DNA of 64,000 nucleotides from the NCBI GenBank assembly GCA_022835495.1, contig BQOK01000001.1:744001-808000 (forward strand), given 5' to 3'. Numbering within the stretch: the first letter of the stretch is position 1; each line of letters begins with the position of its first letter. Both the position numbers and the translations under genes were made by a program. Origin of the DNA: Oscillospiraceae bacterium. Its GTDB lineage: Bacteria > Bacillota > Clostridia > Oscillospirales > Ruminococcaceae. The notes under the pieces were generated by a model, which was given only the letters and a program-made list of their open reading frames with translations, was not told the origin of the DNA and did no database searches. This document shows, piece after piece, positions 34,938 to 41,700 of the stretch.

Positions 34938-35870
34938 TCAGGGTTTGGGGCAGGAGGAACAGGCGGCGCAGCCGCCCGGGGCGGGGGCATGGCCGAAGAC
35001 CTGCTGGTGCAGGGCGCGGGCGGTGGGGGTGGCGGCAAGGCCGCCCTCCGCCGTTTCTTTTAAGGCCGCGGGCATGCCTTCGCCCACCTTTTTCATCGCC
35101 CAGATCACCTCGTCGGCCGGGATGGCGCTGCCCATGCCCGCAAGCGCCAGCTCCGCCGCCACAAACGCACCCGCCACGCCCGAGGCGTTGCGCTTGATGC
35201 ACGGGATCTCCACCAGGCCCGCCACCGGGTCACACACAAGCCCCAGCACGTTCTTGAGCGCGATCGCCACCGCATCGGCCAGCTGCGCCGGGCTGCCGCC
35301 CGCAAGCTCCACCAGAGCCGCAGCCGCCATGGCCGCCGCGCTGCCGCACTCGGCCTGGCAGCCCCCCTCGGCGCCCGCCAGCGTGGCGGTGCTGGCGATC
35401 ACCATGCCCACCGCGCTGGCCGTGAACAGGCTCAGCACGCACGCGCGCTCGGTGCAGCCCTTTTCCGCCTGCATGGTCAGCACCGCCGCCGGCAGGATGC
35501 CGCAACTGCCCGCCGTGGGCGCGGCCACCACCCGGCCCATGGCCGCGTTCAGCTCGCTCACCGCCAGCGCGCGGTACAGCGCACCGCCCAGCACACTGCC
35601 CGTGAGCGAGCGCCCGGCCTCCACCGCGCGGCGCACCTTGAACGCCCCGCCCCCGGTCAGCCCGCTGGTGGATTTCAGGTCCGGCGCGCAGCCCGGCCCG
35701 ATACACCCGGCCATGACCCGGTAGCGGGCCAGCATTTCCTGGTACACCTGTTCTTCGCTTTGCGAAAGCTCCGCCGCCTGCTGGCGCAGCACCACGGCCG
35801 AAACAGCTTCGCCCGCCGCCTGGGCCGCATCCACCAGCCCGGCGATGCTCTTGTAATCCAACTGCTGCAT
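34938..35870 (-). CDS. sdaAA: L-serine dehydratase, iron-sulfur-dependent, alpha subunit
   Basis: 310 aa, converts L-serine to pyruvate and ammonia. Conserved SGLTGGGAF, PTAGSCGILPAAVL, GAEGGCQAECGSAAAMAAAALVE (in parts), GLVCDPVAGLVEIPC and IKRNASG contain the cysteines that ligate the [4Fe-4S] cluster. The ATG at 35870 follows a GGGGG site; a GTG at 35891 overlapping the beta-subunit stop is possible but has no visible ribosome site. Cys-rich C-terminus (CAACSSCPKP) is also typical of clostridial forms. Confidence 0.96.
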   Translation of the reverse strand: MQQLDYKSIAGLVDAAQAAGEAVSAVVLRQQAAELSQSEEQVYQEMLARYRVMAGCIGPGCAPDLKSTSGLTGGGAFKVRRAVEAGRSLTGSVLGGALYRALAVSELNAAMGRVVAAPTAGSCGILPAAVLTMQAEKGCTERACVLSLFTASAVGMVIASTATLAGAEGGCQAECGSAAAMAAAALVELAGGSPAQLADAVAIALKNVLGLVCDPVAGLVEIPCIKRNASGVAGAFVAAELALAGMGSAIPADEVIWAMKKVGEGMPAALKETAEGGLAATPTARALHQQVFGHAPAPGGCAACSSCPKP

Positions 35871-35887
35871 AAAGCCCCCTGCCTTTC

Positions 35888-36547
35888 TCACATGCGGGGC
35901 AGCAGGGTGGAGCTGAGCACATTGGGCAGCCGCCCGATGGCCCGATTGAGCTCTGCGCCGAAGCTGCCGTCCGTTTCGATGGTCATGACGGCCGCGCCGC
36001 CCTTTTGCCGCCGCGCCAGGCGGAAATTGCAGATGTTGACGCCCGCGGCCGCCAGCAGCTCGGTGACGGCGGCGATGGTGCCGGGGGCGTCTTTGTGGAG
36101 GACGATGAGGGTGGTGTATTGGCCGGAGAACTGAACCTCCATGCCGTTCACCCGGCTGACGAGGATGCTGCCGCCGCCCACACTGGCGGCCTGCACGCTG
36201 ACGGGCCCGGCCGCGGCGCCCCAGAGGGTGAGGAGGGCAGTGTTGGGGTGGGCGCCGTCCAGCTCGATTTCCCGCAGCTGCACGGCGAGGCCCGCCTGAC
36301 GGGCGAGGGCGGGGGAAAAGCGGATGCGCTCGTCGTCTGGCGCAAGGCCGAGAATGCCGGCGATGAGGGCTTTGTCGGTGCCGTGGCCCTTGTAAGTGTG
36401 GGCAAAGCTGCCGTGCAGCCCGATCTCGGCCCGCACCGGCTCTGCGCCCAGCAGCGCCCGCGCCGCCCTGCCGATGCGCACCGCGCCCGCCGTGTGGCTC
36501 GATGACGGCCCGATCATTACCGGACCGATGATATCAAATGCGTTCAT
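35888..36547 (-). CDS. sdaAB: L-serine dehydratase, iron-sulfur-dependent, beta subunit
   Basis: 219 aa. N-terminal DIIGPVMIGPSSSHTAGAVRIG is the beta-domain signature; the last 75 residues (YTTLIVLHKDAPGTIAAVTELL...) form an ACT domain, a likely regulatory serine-binding site. In other organisms alpha and beta are fused; here they are separate genes with beta first, 17 bp before alpha. Start ATG 36547 after AAAGGA. Confidence 0.96.
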   Translation of the reverse strand: MNAFDIIGPVMIGPSSSHTAGAVRIGRAARALLGAEPVRAEIGLHGSFAHTYKGHGTDKALIAGILGLAPDDERIRFSPALARQAGLAVQLREIELDGAHPNTALLTLWGAAAGPVSVQAASVGGGSILVSRVNGMEVQFSGQYTTLIVLHKDAPGTIAAVTELLAAAGVNICNFRLARRQKGGAAVMTIETDGSFGAELNRAIGRLPNVLSSTLLPRM

Positions 36548-36567
36548 GGCGTTGATCCTTTCTTTGC

Positions 36568-36605
36568 GGCCGCCCTGCCGGGCGGCCTATTGCTATTATA
36601 ACAAA
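36568..36605 (-). promoter_or_regulatory. sdaAB promoter -10 and leader hairpin
   Basis: A TATAAT lies near 36595-36600 on the minus strand with no good -35; immediately after it the leader holds GGCCGCCC-GGCA-GGGCGGCC (36568-36587), ending about 20 nt before the start codon. Confidence 0.45.
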
Positions 36606-36711
36606 AAGAGCGAACGGATACAGCAGGATACAGCCGGACGCTTTTCTTTTTTTGCCGTAATATGCGCAGGAGGGACGAAAAGCAAAACAAAGCGGCGGGA
36701 AAAGGGGGCGC

Positions 36712-36742
36712 AAAAAACTCCCCCGGCTGTGTGACGGGGGAG
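36712..36742 (-). terminator. Terminator of the blaI-blaR1-like operon
   Basis: Minus strand CTCCCCCG-loop-CGGGGGAG followed by TTTTTT. Confidence 0.85.
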
Positions 36743-36779
36743 CAAAGGCGGGATAAAACGGCGCGCCTTGCGGCGGGTT

Positions 36780-38594
36780 TTAGCCGCCGATCCAGTTGGG
36801 GAAAGAGCCAGCCAGGTCCTGGGCGACGCCATCCTGGTAAAAGCTCAGGCGCAGGGGCCGGCCCTCGCCCGCCAGGTAACCCAGCAGCTGCCCCCGCGTG
36901 ACGCGGCTGCCGCTGGTGACGGTGAGCCCGCCGAGATCGGCGTATAAAAAGCAGGAGGGGCCGTGGTTCACCACGATAAACCTGCCCATTGCTGGCGAGG
37001 AGGCGGCCAGCACCACCAGCCCATCGGTCATGGAGAAGAGCGGCGCGCCCTGGGCCGCCTGGATCAGCACGGGGGGATAAGCCCCGTCTTCCTCCGCGCC
37101 GGCTTGGCGATCGCTGTGGGTTTGGTTTGGCACCGGGTAAAGCAGCGTGCCGGCGGGGGAGAGCCCGGTTTGAAAATCCAGCGCGGCCTGCGCCTGTTCG
37201 TCGGTTACGTCGGTTACGAGCCCCAGTTGAACGCCGTTTTGCACCGCCCAGGCCTCGTGGTCGGCAAGCGCCTGTTCCCAAAGTTCCGGGTCGTCGGTGT
37301 GGTCCATCTGCAGGCTTTCGGAAGAGGAGGGTCGGGTGGGATCGCCCGCGGCGAAGGAGTCGATCAGCCGCTGCCAGGAGCCGGCGCTATAGGCCGCGTG
37401 CCGCTCGTCGTAAGCTTGCAGCTCGGCCACGCGCTGCTCGTAGGCCGCGTCCAGCTCCGCCTTGAAAGCGCTGGGAACCAGTGCCGAAGCGCCGGCCGTT
37501 TGGCGGGCCTGCTCCAGCTGGGCAACGGCGCGGGTGAGCTGGTCGCGGTAGCTGGTGTCGGCGGGTTGCGGGGTGGGGGGAGCGGCGGCCGGGTCGGCCA
37601 ATACCGCGCAGGCGGCGAGCAGGGCCGCCGCAGCGGCCAGAGCGGTGAGCGCCGCGCGGGGCTTTTTGTAGCGGAGCACCTGCTTTACACGGGCCTTGAC
37701 GGCGGTTTCGCCGAAGGCGAGGGGGGTGGCGAGGCCCGCCGGACCGCCCCCTGCGAATTGGAGCAGGCTTTGGCTGTAATCGGCCTTTACCCCGCTGCCC
37801 AGCGCGCCCAGCACCGCCTGGTCGCAGGCGGCCTCGATGTCGGACAAAAGGCATTTATAACCCATCCAGACCCAGGGGTTCCACCAGTGCAGGCACACGG
37901 CCAGGCTGAACGCCAGCTTGAACCAGGGGTCGCCGCGGCGCAGGTGCGTGCGCTCGTGCAGCAGGATGTATTCCCGCTCCGGGCCGGAGAGCCCGGCGGG
38001 CAGGTAGATGCGGGGCCGCAAAAAGCCCAGCACAAAGGGCGCGGCGACACAGGCGCCGGTGTAAACGCCGGCTTCGGCCTTGTAGGCAAAGCGCACCCGG
38101 CGGCGCAGCAGCCCATAGCGGGCCAGGCCGACCGCAAGGCAAAAAGCCGCGCCGCCCAGCCACAGCCTGACCAAAAGGGGCGCGTAGGTCCCGCCCAGGG
38201 TGCGGGCGGGGTAAAGCTTGCCGTCCTGCCGGACGACCGCCGCGTATTCAAGGTCCAGCCCGCGGATCCTGCGCGGCTGCGCCCCGGCCGCAACGGCGTA
38301 TTCAAATTCCGGTGTGCCGCTCACGATTGCCTCGTAGTCGCCCACCAGGCTGTCGGTAACGCGGGACTCGGTAAAATACTGCCGCACCGGCTGCAGGGCG
38401 TAGAGGCTGAAGGGCGAGGTGAAACCGAACGGGATCAAAAAACGCAGCAGCACCACCGACCAGAGCAGCGCGCACACCCGGCGGGGCGCCTTGAAAAGGC
38501 CCAGGATAAAGTTCAGCAGCGCCACCAGCACCAGCGCCACCGAGCCCTGAAGGGTGAGGGTCATGAGGACCCGGAAGATCGAAGCCCAGTTCAT
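36780..38594 (-). CDS. BlaR1/MecR1-type M56 sensor protease with a degenerate M23 C-terminus
   Basis: 604 aa. N-terminal membrane helices (VLMTLTLQGSVALVLVALLN..., LLWSVVLLRFLIPFGF), a cytosolic M56 metalloprotease segment with zinc motif HERTH (ILLHERTHLRRGDPW), further helices, then an extracytoplasmic part with a coiled region and a LytM/M23-like fold at about residues 500-600 (IVVNHGPSCFLYADLGGLTVTSGSRVTRGQLLGY in pieces). In true M23 enzymes the YxHL and HLHF histidines bind zinc; here they read YADL and LRLSF, so the domain is probably a binding, not cutting, module. It overlaps the blaI-like stop by four bases. Likely senses the cell wall or a drug and inactivates the repressor. Confidence 0.85.
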   Translation of the reverse strand: MNWASIFRVLMTLTLQGSVALVLVALLNFILGLFKAPRRVCALLWSVVLLRFLIPFGFTSPFSLYALQPVRQYFTESRVTDSLVGDYEAIVSGTPEFEYAVAAGAQPRRIRGLDLEYAAVVRQDGKLYPARTLGGTYAPLLVRLWLGGAAFCLAVGLARYGLLRRRVRFAYKAEAGVYTGACVAAPFVLGFLRPRIYLPAGLSGPEREYILLHERTHLRRGDPWFKLAFSLAVCLHWWNPWVWMGYKCLLSDIEAACDQAVLGALGSGVKADYSQSLLQFAGGGPAGLATPLAFGETAVKARVKQVLRYKKPRAALTALAAAAALLAACAVLADPAAAPPTPQPADTSYRDQLTRAVAQLEQARQTAGASALVPSAFKAELDAAYEQRVAELQAYDERHAAYSAGSWQRLIDSFAAGDPTRPSSSESLQMDHTDDPELWEQALADHEAWAVQNGVQLGLVTDVTDEQAQAALDFQTGLSPAGTLLYPVPNQTHSDRQAGAEEDGAYPPVLIQAAQGAPLFSMTDGLVVLAASSPAMGRFIVVNHGPSCFLYADLGGLTVTSGSRVTRGQLLGYLAGEGRPLRLSFYQDGVAQDLAGSFPNWIGG

Positions 38595-38956
38595 TTTTGC
38601 CCCTCCCGGTATTGGTCGATCATTGCCTGGAGCTGGTCCGCCTCCTGCGGGCTGATGCCCTTCTGGTTCAAAAAGGCCGCCACAAAGCCCGGCAGGCTGC
38701 CCCCGAAGGCCCGGTCCACCACCGAGGCGCTCTCCTGCTTTTGCACCTCGCTCTCCTTGACCAGCGCGGTTACCAGGGCGTTTTCGTTTTGCAGCACCCC
38801 CTTGTTGCACAGGTTTTTCAGCACGGTGTAGGTGGTGCTTTTTTTCCAGCCCAGTTCGGCGGCGGCCAGCTTGACCAGCCGGCCGCTGGCAACCGGTTCG
38901 TGCCGCCACACCAGCTGGGCAAACCGATACTCACTGTCGCCCAGACGCAGCTCCAT
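38591..38956 (-). CDS. BlaI/MecI/CopY-family repressor
   Basis: 121 aa winged-helix repressor: LRLGDSEYRFAQLVWRHEPV, LGWKKSTTYTVLKNLCNKGVL (DNA-recognition helix) and a C-terminal dimerisation part with GGSLPGFVAAFL. Repressors of this family are cleaved or released when the linked BlaR1-type protease is triggered. ATG 38956 is 8 nt after AAAGGAGG; 14 upstream codons of open frame are ignored. It is first in the operon and autoregulation is likely, as two dyads lie in its promoter. Confidence 0.93.
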   Translation of the reverse strand: MELRLGDSEYRFAQLVWRHEPVASGRLVKLAAAELGWKKSTTYTVLKNLCNKGVLQNENALVTALVKESEVQKQESASVVDRAFGGSLPGFVAAFLNQKGISPQEADQLQAMIDQYREGQK

Positions 38957-38978
38957 GCAAAACGCCTCCTTTGTGATC

Positions 38979-38996
38979 GGTCTAATAACATAGACC
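38979..38996. promoter_or_regulatory. BlaI-type operator 1
   Basis: GGTCTA-N6-TAGACC dyad in the leader, centre 30 bp from the second dyad. Confidence 0.6.
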
Positions 38997-39008
38997 ATCC
39001 TTGCTTTA

Positions 39009-39037
39009 AGTCTAACAGGTTAGACCAGAACTGTCAA
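39009..39037 (-). promoter_or_regulatory. Promoter of the blaI-blaR1-like operon
   Basis: Minus strand TTGACA (39032-39037), 17 bp, TAGACT (39009-39014). The operator dyad fills the spacer and -10. Confidence 0.75.
39010..39025. promoter_or_regulatory. BlaI-type operator 2
   Basis: Near-perfect dyad GTCTAAC-AG-GTTAGAC overlapping the -10 and spacer of the operon promoter, ideal for repression. BlaI/MecI sites elsewhere centre on TACA/TGTA, so this is a different half-site. Confidence 0.7.
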
Positions 39038-39120
39038 GGCCGACGGCGCAAAAATGCTTTGCAATGGGGCGGGCGGTGATATATCATTCAGGTAAGAACA
39101 CAAAAGGGAGTGGACAAGGG

Positions 39121-40224
39121 ATGGATATGCTGCTCGGCGGCCCGGGCCGCTATGTGCAGGGGCCCGGCCTGCTGAAACGATTGGGGCAATACACCGCGCC
39201 GCTGGGGCAGGGGCTTTTTGTGGTGACCGACCCGGCGGGGCGGCAGCGGATGGAGCGGGATGTGCGCGAGGGAATGGCGGGCGCCGGGCCCTTGGTGTGG
39301 GCCGAGACCGGCGCGGCCTGCTGCGAACAGGAGGCGCGGCGGCTGGCCGCGGCGTTTGCGGCCAGCGGGTGCGGGGTGCTGGCGGGCGCGGGCGGGGGCA
39401 GGCACCTGGACCTGGCAAAGGCGGCGGCGCACTTTGCCGGTGCGCCCGCGGTGATGCTGCCCACCGCGGCCTCCACCGACGCGCCCTGCAGCGCCGCCGC
39501 CGTGCTGTATACGCCCGAAGGGCTGTTCCAGCGCTATCTGCAGCTGGCGCAGAGCCCGGCGCTGGTGCTGGCCGACACCGCCCAGATCGCGGCCGCCCCG
39601 CCGCGGCTGCTGGCGGCGGGCATGGGGGACGCGCTGGCGACCTGGTTCGAGGCGCGGGCCTGCGCCGAGGCGGGCGGAAGGAACGGGCTGGGGGGCGCGC
39701 CCGGCACAGCGGCGCTGGCCCTGGCCCGCGCCTGCTGGGACACCCTGCGGGAATACGGCACGGCGGCCCTGGCCGAGGCGCAGGAGAAGCGGCCCGGCCC
39801 GGCGCTGGAACGGATCGTGGAGGCGAACATCTGTTTGAGCGGGATCGGGTTTGAGAGCGGGGGCCTTGCCGCGGCCCACGCAGTGAACAACGGCCTGGCG
39901 GCGCTGCCCGCGGGAAGGGCCAGCAGCCACGGCGAGAAGGTGGCCTTTGGCACGCTGGTGCAGCTGGTGCTGGAACAGCGGCTGGGCGCACAGCCCGGGC
40001 GGGCGGCGGCGGACCTGGCCGCCGCGCTGGCGTTCTGCCGCGCGGTGGGCCTGCCCACCACGCTGGAAGCGCTGGGCTGCGGGCGGCTGACCCCGCAGGA
40101 GCTGGCCCGGGCGGCGGCCCTGGCCTGCGCCCCCGCGGACAACATGGGGAACATGCCCTTTGCGGTGAGCGAGCGGGACGCGGCGGCGGCAGTGCTGGAG
40201 GCGGACCGGCTGGGGCGGCGATGA
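39121..40224 (+). CDS. gldA: Glycerol dehydrogenase-family (iron-containing alcohol dehydrogenase)
   Basis: 367 aa. N-terminal GGPGRYVQGPGLLKRLG, NAD-binding GAGGGRHLDLAKAAAH (DxxK), PTAASTDAPCSAAAVLYTPEG (metal-site Asp region), AAGMGDALATWFEA, and the two zinc histidines in GLAAAHAVNNG and SSHGEKVAFG. It oxidises glycerol to dihydroxyacetone or the reverse with NAD(H). Start at ATG 39121 after GGGAG; another ATG two codons on is possible. It is divergent from the blaI-like gene, whose operator region it shares, so cross-regulation is possible. Confidence 0.92.
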   Translation: MDMLLGGPGRYVQGPGLLKRLGQYTAPLGQGLFVVTDPAGRQRMERDVREGMAGAGPLVWAETGAACCEQEARRLAAAFAASGCGVLAGAGGGRHLDLAKAAAHFAGAPAVMLPTAASTDAPCSAAAVLYTPEGLFQRYLQLAQSPALVLADTAQIAAAPPRLLAAGMGDALATWFEARACAEAGGRNGLGGAPGTAALALARACWDTLREYGTAALAEAQEKRPGPALERIVEANICLSGIGFESGGLAAAHAVNNGLAALPAGRASSHGEKVAFGTLVQLVLEQRLGAQPGRAAADLAAALAFCRAVGLPTTLEALGCGRLTPQELARAAALACAPADNMGNMPFAVSERDAAAAVLEADRLGRR

Positions 40225-40242
40225 AACCCCGGATGGGGCTTG

Positions 40243-40271
40243 TTGAACGCAGAACCCTATCATGCTATACT
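40243..40271 (+). promoter_or_regulatory. Promoter of the unknown 197-aa gene
   Basis: TTGAAC (40243-40248), 17 bp, TATACT (40266-40271). Confidence 0.75.
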
Positions 40272-40327
40272 GGCCGTATGGTTTTTGTTTGCCAAAACGT
40301 GCCGACGCTGCGAGGAAGGAACAAAAA

Positions 40328-40921
40328 ATGATTCCTGTGAGAAGTTATTCCAGAATGCTTTCTGTGCTGGAAGAAAAGGAAAAGCACACCGATTTCCCGG
40401 TCACGGTGGGAATTCTGCTGGCCGATGCAAGGCGGGAATTTTGTGAGAAGCATATCCTGAATTATATTGAAGAATACAATTTCCGCCTGGGCAGGCTTTT
40501 GGATTTGTATCTTCCGGGGTATTACCCCGGGTGCCGCCCGGAAGAACCCCTGTTCAAGCTGAACGCCAGCGGCCATAACTTTTCCCCCATGGATTACAGC
40601 GAGGCGCGCATCGAGCTTCAAAAAGAGGGGCTGGTGCTGCCGGAGCGCACGCTTTTGATCCTTGCGGAATACCGGAACGGCAGGCTGCGGCTGAAGGAAA
40701 AGAAAACGATTGTGATCGACCTGGAAAGAGAGTACAGCGAGAAAAAGATCGACTCGGTGAACGGGCTGATCAGCCAGCTTGCCGAAATTTCCAGAAAGAC
40801 GACGGAATACGAGGCGTTTCGAAAAAAGTATTACGCCCAGAAAAAAGGGGCTTCGGTGCTGCATTTCATCAAGGCGAAGCTGCCGGGAGCCCTTTGGAAC
40901 ATGGCGACGAAAAAAATATAA
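40328..40921 (+). CDS. Unknown protein, 197 aa
   Basis: ATG 40328 with AAGGAA 8 nt upstream, under a good promoter. I do not recognise a family. The protein is rich in charged residues and predicted helical: LADARREFCEKHILNYIEEYNFRLGRLLDLYLPGY, then KLNASGHNFSPMDYSEARIELQKEGL, ILAEYRNGRLRLKEKKTIVIDLE, and a basic C-terminal end (KAKLPGALWNMATKKI). No signal peptide or membrane helix. Codons are less GC-rich than those of gldA and the glucan genes, which suggests later acquisition. It ends at a large perfect hairpin. Confidence 0.7.
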   Translation: MIPVRSYSRMLSVLEEKEKHTDFPVTVGILLADARREFCEKHILNYIEEYNFRLGRLLDLYLPGYYPGCRPEEPLFKLNASGHNFSPMDYSEARIELQKEGLVLPERTLLILAEYRNGRLRLKEKKTIVIDLEREYSEKKIDSVNGLISQLAEISRKTTEYEAFRKKYYAQKKGASVLHFIKAKLPGALWNMATKKI

Positions 40922-40927
40922 CAACAC

Positions 40928-40968
40928 CTGTAAATCCCGGTGCATGAAGTATGCACCGGGATTTACAG
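40928..40968. repeat. Perfect 18-bp inverted repeat after the unknown gene
   Basis: CTGTAAATCCCGGTGCAT-GAAGT-ATGCACCGGGATTTACAG. No T-run on either side, so a poor intrinsic terminator; its arms are less GC-rich than usual here. The rest of 40969-41096 shows no supported gene. Confidence 0.6.
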
Positions 40969-41096
40969 AACGGGACAATTACAGCACCCGCGAAAGTTAT
41001 TTGGAAGCGCAAGTAAAGATAAGGGACAAATCCATAGAGGCCTCATTGCGCTGTGAAGCGGCAGACAGACAAAAATAGAAAAGCGGCACAAAAAGA

Positions 41097-41279
41097 TTAT
41101 GGATGGGATTCCACGATCATAAATTTGTCTTTAGCATAGTCCAGCGCAAGGCTGAGCAGTTCGTTGCGGCTGCGGCCAGTCTGCCCTGCAAGTTTTTCAT
41201 AAAACTCTAAAATAGAACGGTCTGCCCGAATCGTGAACATTACGGGCTCCGTCTTTTTTAAAATTTTCAGCTTATCCAT
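41097..41279 (-). CDS. Small ribbon-helix-helix-like protein
   Basis: 60 aa. MDKLKILKKTEPVMFTIRAD gives a short basic strand, then two helices (SILEFYEKLAGQTG, SRNELLSLALDYAKDKF) as in CopG/Arc-type DNA binders or antitoxins. No toxin gene adjoins it. The start is uncertain: GAGG is only 3-4 nt before this ATG, and a GTG at 41291 is in frame. A -10 box (TATACT, 41317-41322 on the minus strand) lies upstream. Confidence 0.6.
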   Translation of the reverse strand: MDKLKILKKTEPVMFTIRADRSILEFYEKLAGQTGRSRNELLSLALDYAKDKFMIVESHP

Positions 41280-41377
41280 ATTCCTCACCACGTTCAGAAT
41301 CCTGTTGATGCTTTTTAGTATAATCTGTTTTTAAAGCACAGAGAGGCCTTATATGGCCTTTTTTATATGGTTTTTAT

Positions 41378-41383
41378 TATAAT
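41378..41383 (+). promoter_or_regulatory. -10 box (TATAAT) of a very short transcript
   Basis: Perfect TATAAT 20 bp before a strong ribosome site and six-codon ORF; -35 not recognisable. Confidence 0.35.
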
Positions 41384-41403
41384 TCAGCACGAGGAGGAAA
41401 AAC

Positions 41404-41424
41404 ATGGCCATGGATTGGCCATAG
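41404..41424 (+). CDS. Six-codon minigene (MAMDWP)
   Basis: ATG at 41404 lies 6 nt after GAGGAGG, the best ribosome site in this region, but the frame stops after six codons. A strong terminator starts 17 bp downstream and no gene follows on this strand. It looks like a leader peptide without a gene, a small RNA with a decoy ORF, or a relic. The surrounding 421-bp gap (41280-41700) has no other gene; 41480-41640 shows nothing I can name. Confidence 0.35.
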   Translation: MAMDWP

Positions 41425-41440
41425 GGGGAAAAATAAATCG

Positions 41441-41477
41441 AACAGCCTGCCGGGGATTTCCGGCAGGCTGTTTTTAA
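41441..41477 (+). terminator. Terminator after the minigene
   Basis: AACAGCCTGCCGG-loop-CCGGCAGGCTGTT followed by TTTAAAA; nearly ideal on the plus strand. Confidence 0.8.
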
Positions 41478-41649
41478 AACTGATTTTCTGTGATTTTTTA
41501 AAAAATTAATATTTTTAAGCCTTTTTCCCAAAGGCGCGTTCCTGCTTTTTCGGTGTGCCGGTGGAAAAAAGGCGCTGTGCTGTGCGCACAGGATGCCCCT
41601 TTGTGTGCGGGGCCGCGCTCCGACGCGGGAGGGGTTCGGTTGAGGGGAT

Positions 41650-41688
41650 AAAAAGAGAACCCGGGCGGCATTTGCCGCCCGGGTTCTC
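41650..41688 (-). terminator. Terminator of the GH13 gene
   Basis: Minus strand GAGAACCCGGGCGGCA/TGCCGCCCGGGTTCTC, followed by TTTTTATC. Confidence 0.9.
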
Positions 41689-41700
41689 TTGCCTGTGGGC

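Noticed and set aside
34735-35202. 155-codon minus-strand frame in the gap before sdaAA's end
   Set aside because: Overlaps the end of sdaAA in another frame, has no ribosome site and reads as biased Gly/Arg/Pro sequence.
40779-41078. 99-codon plus-strand frame overlapping the end of the unknown gene
   Set aside because: Out of frame with the 197-aa gene, runs through the perfect hairpin, and has no ribosome site.
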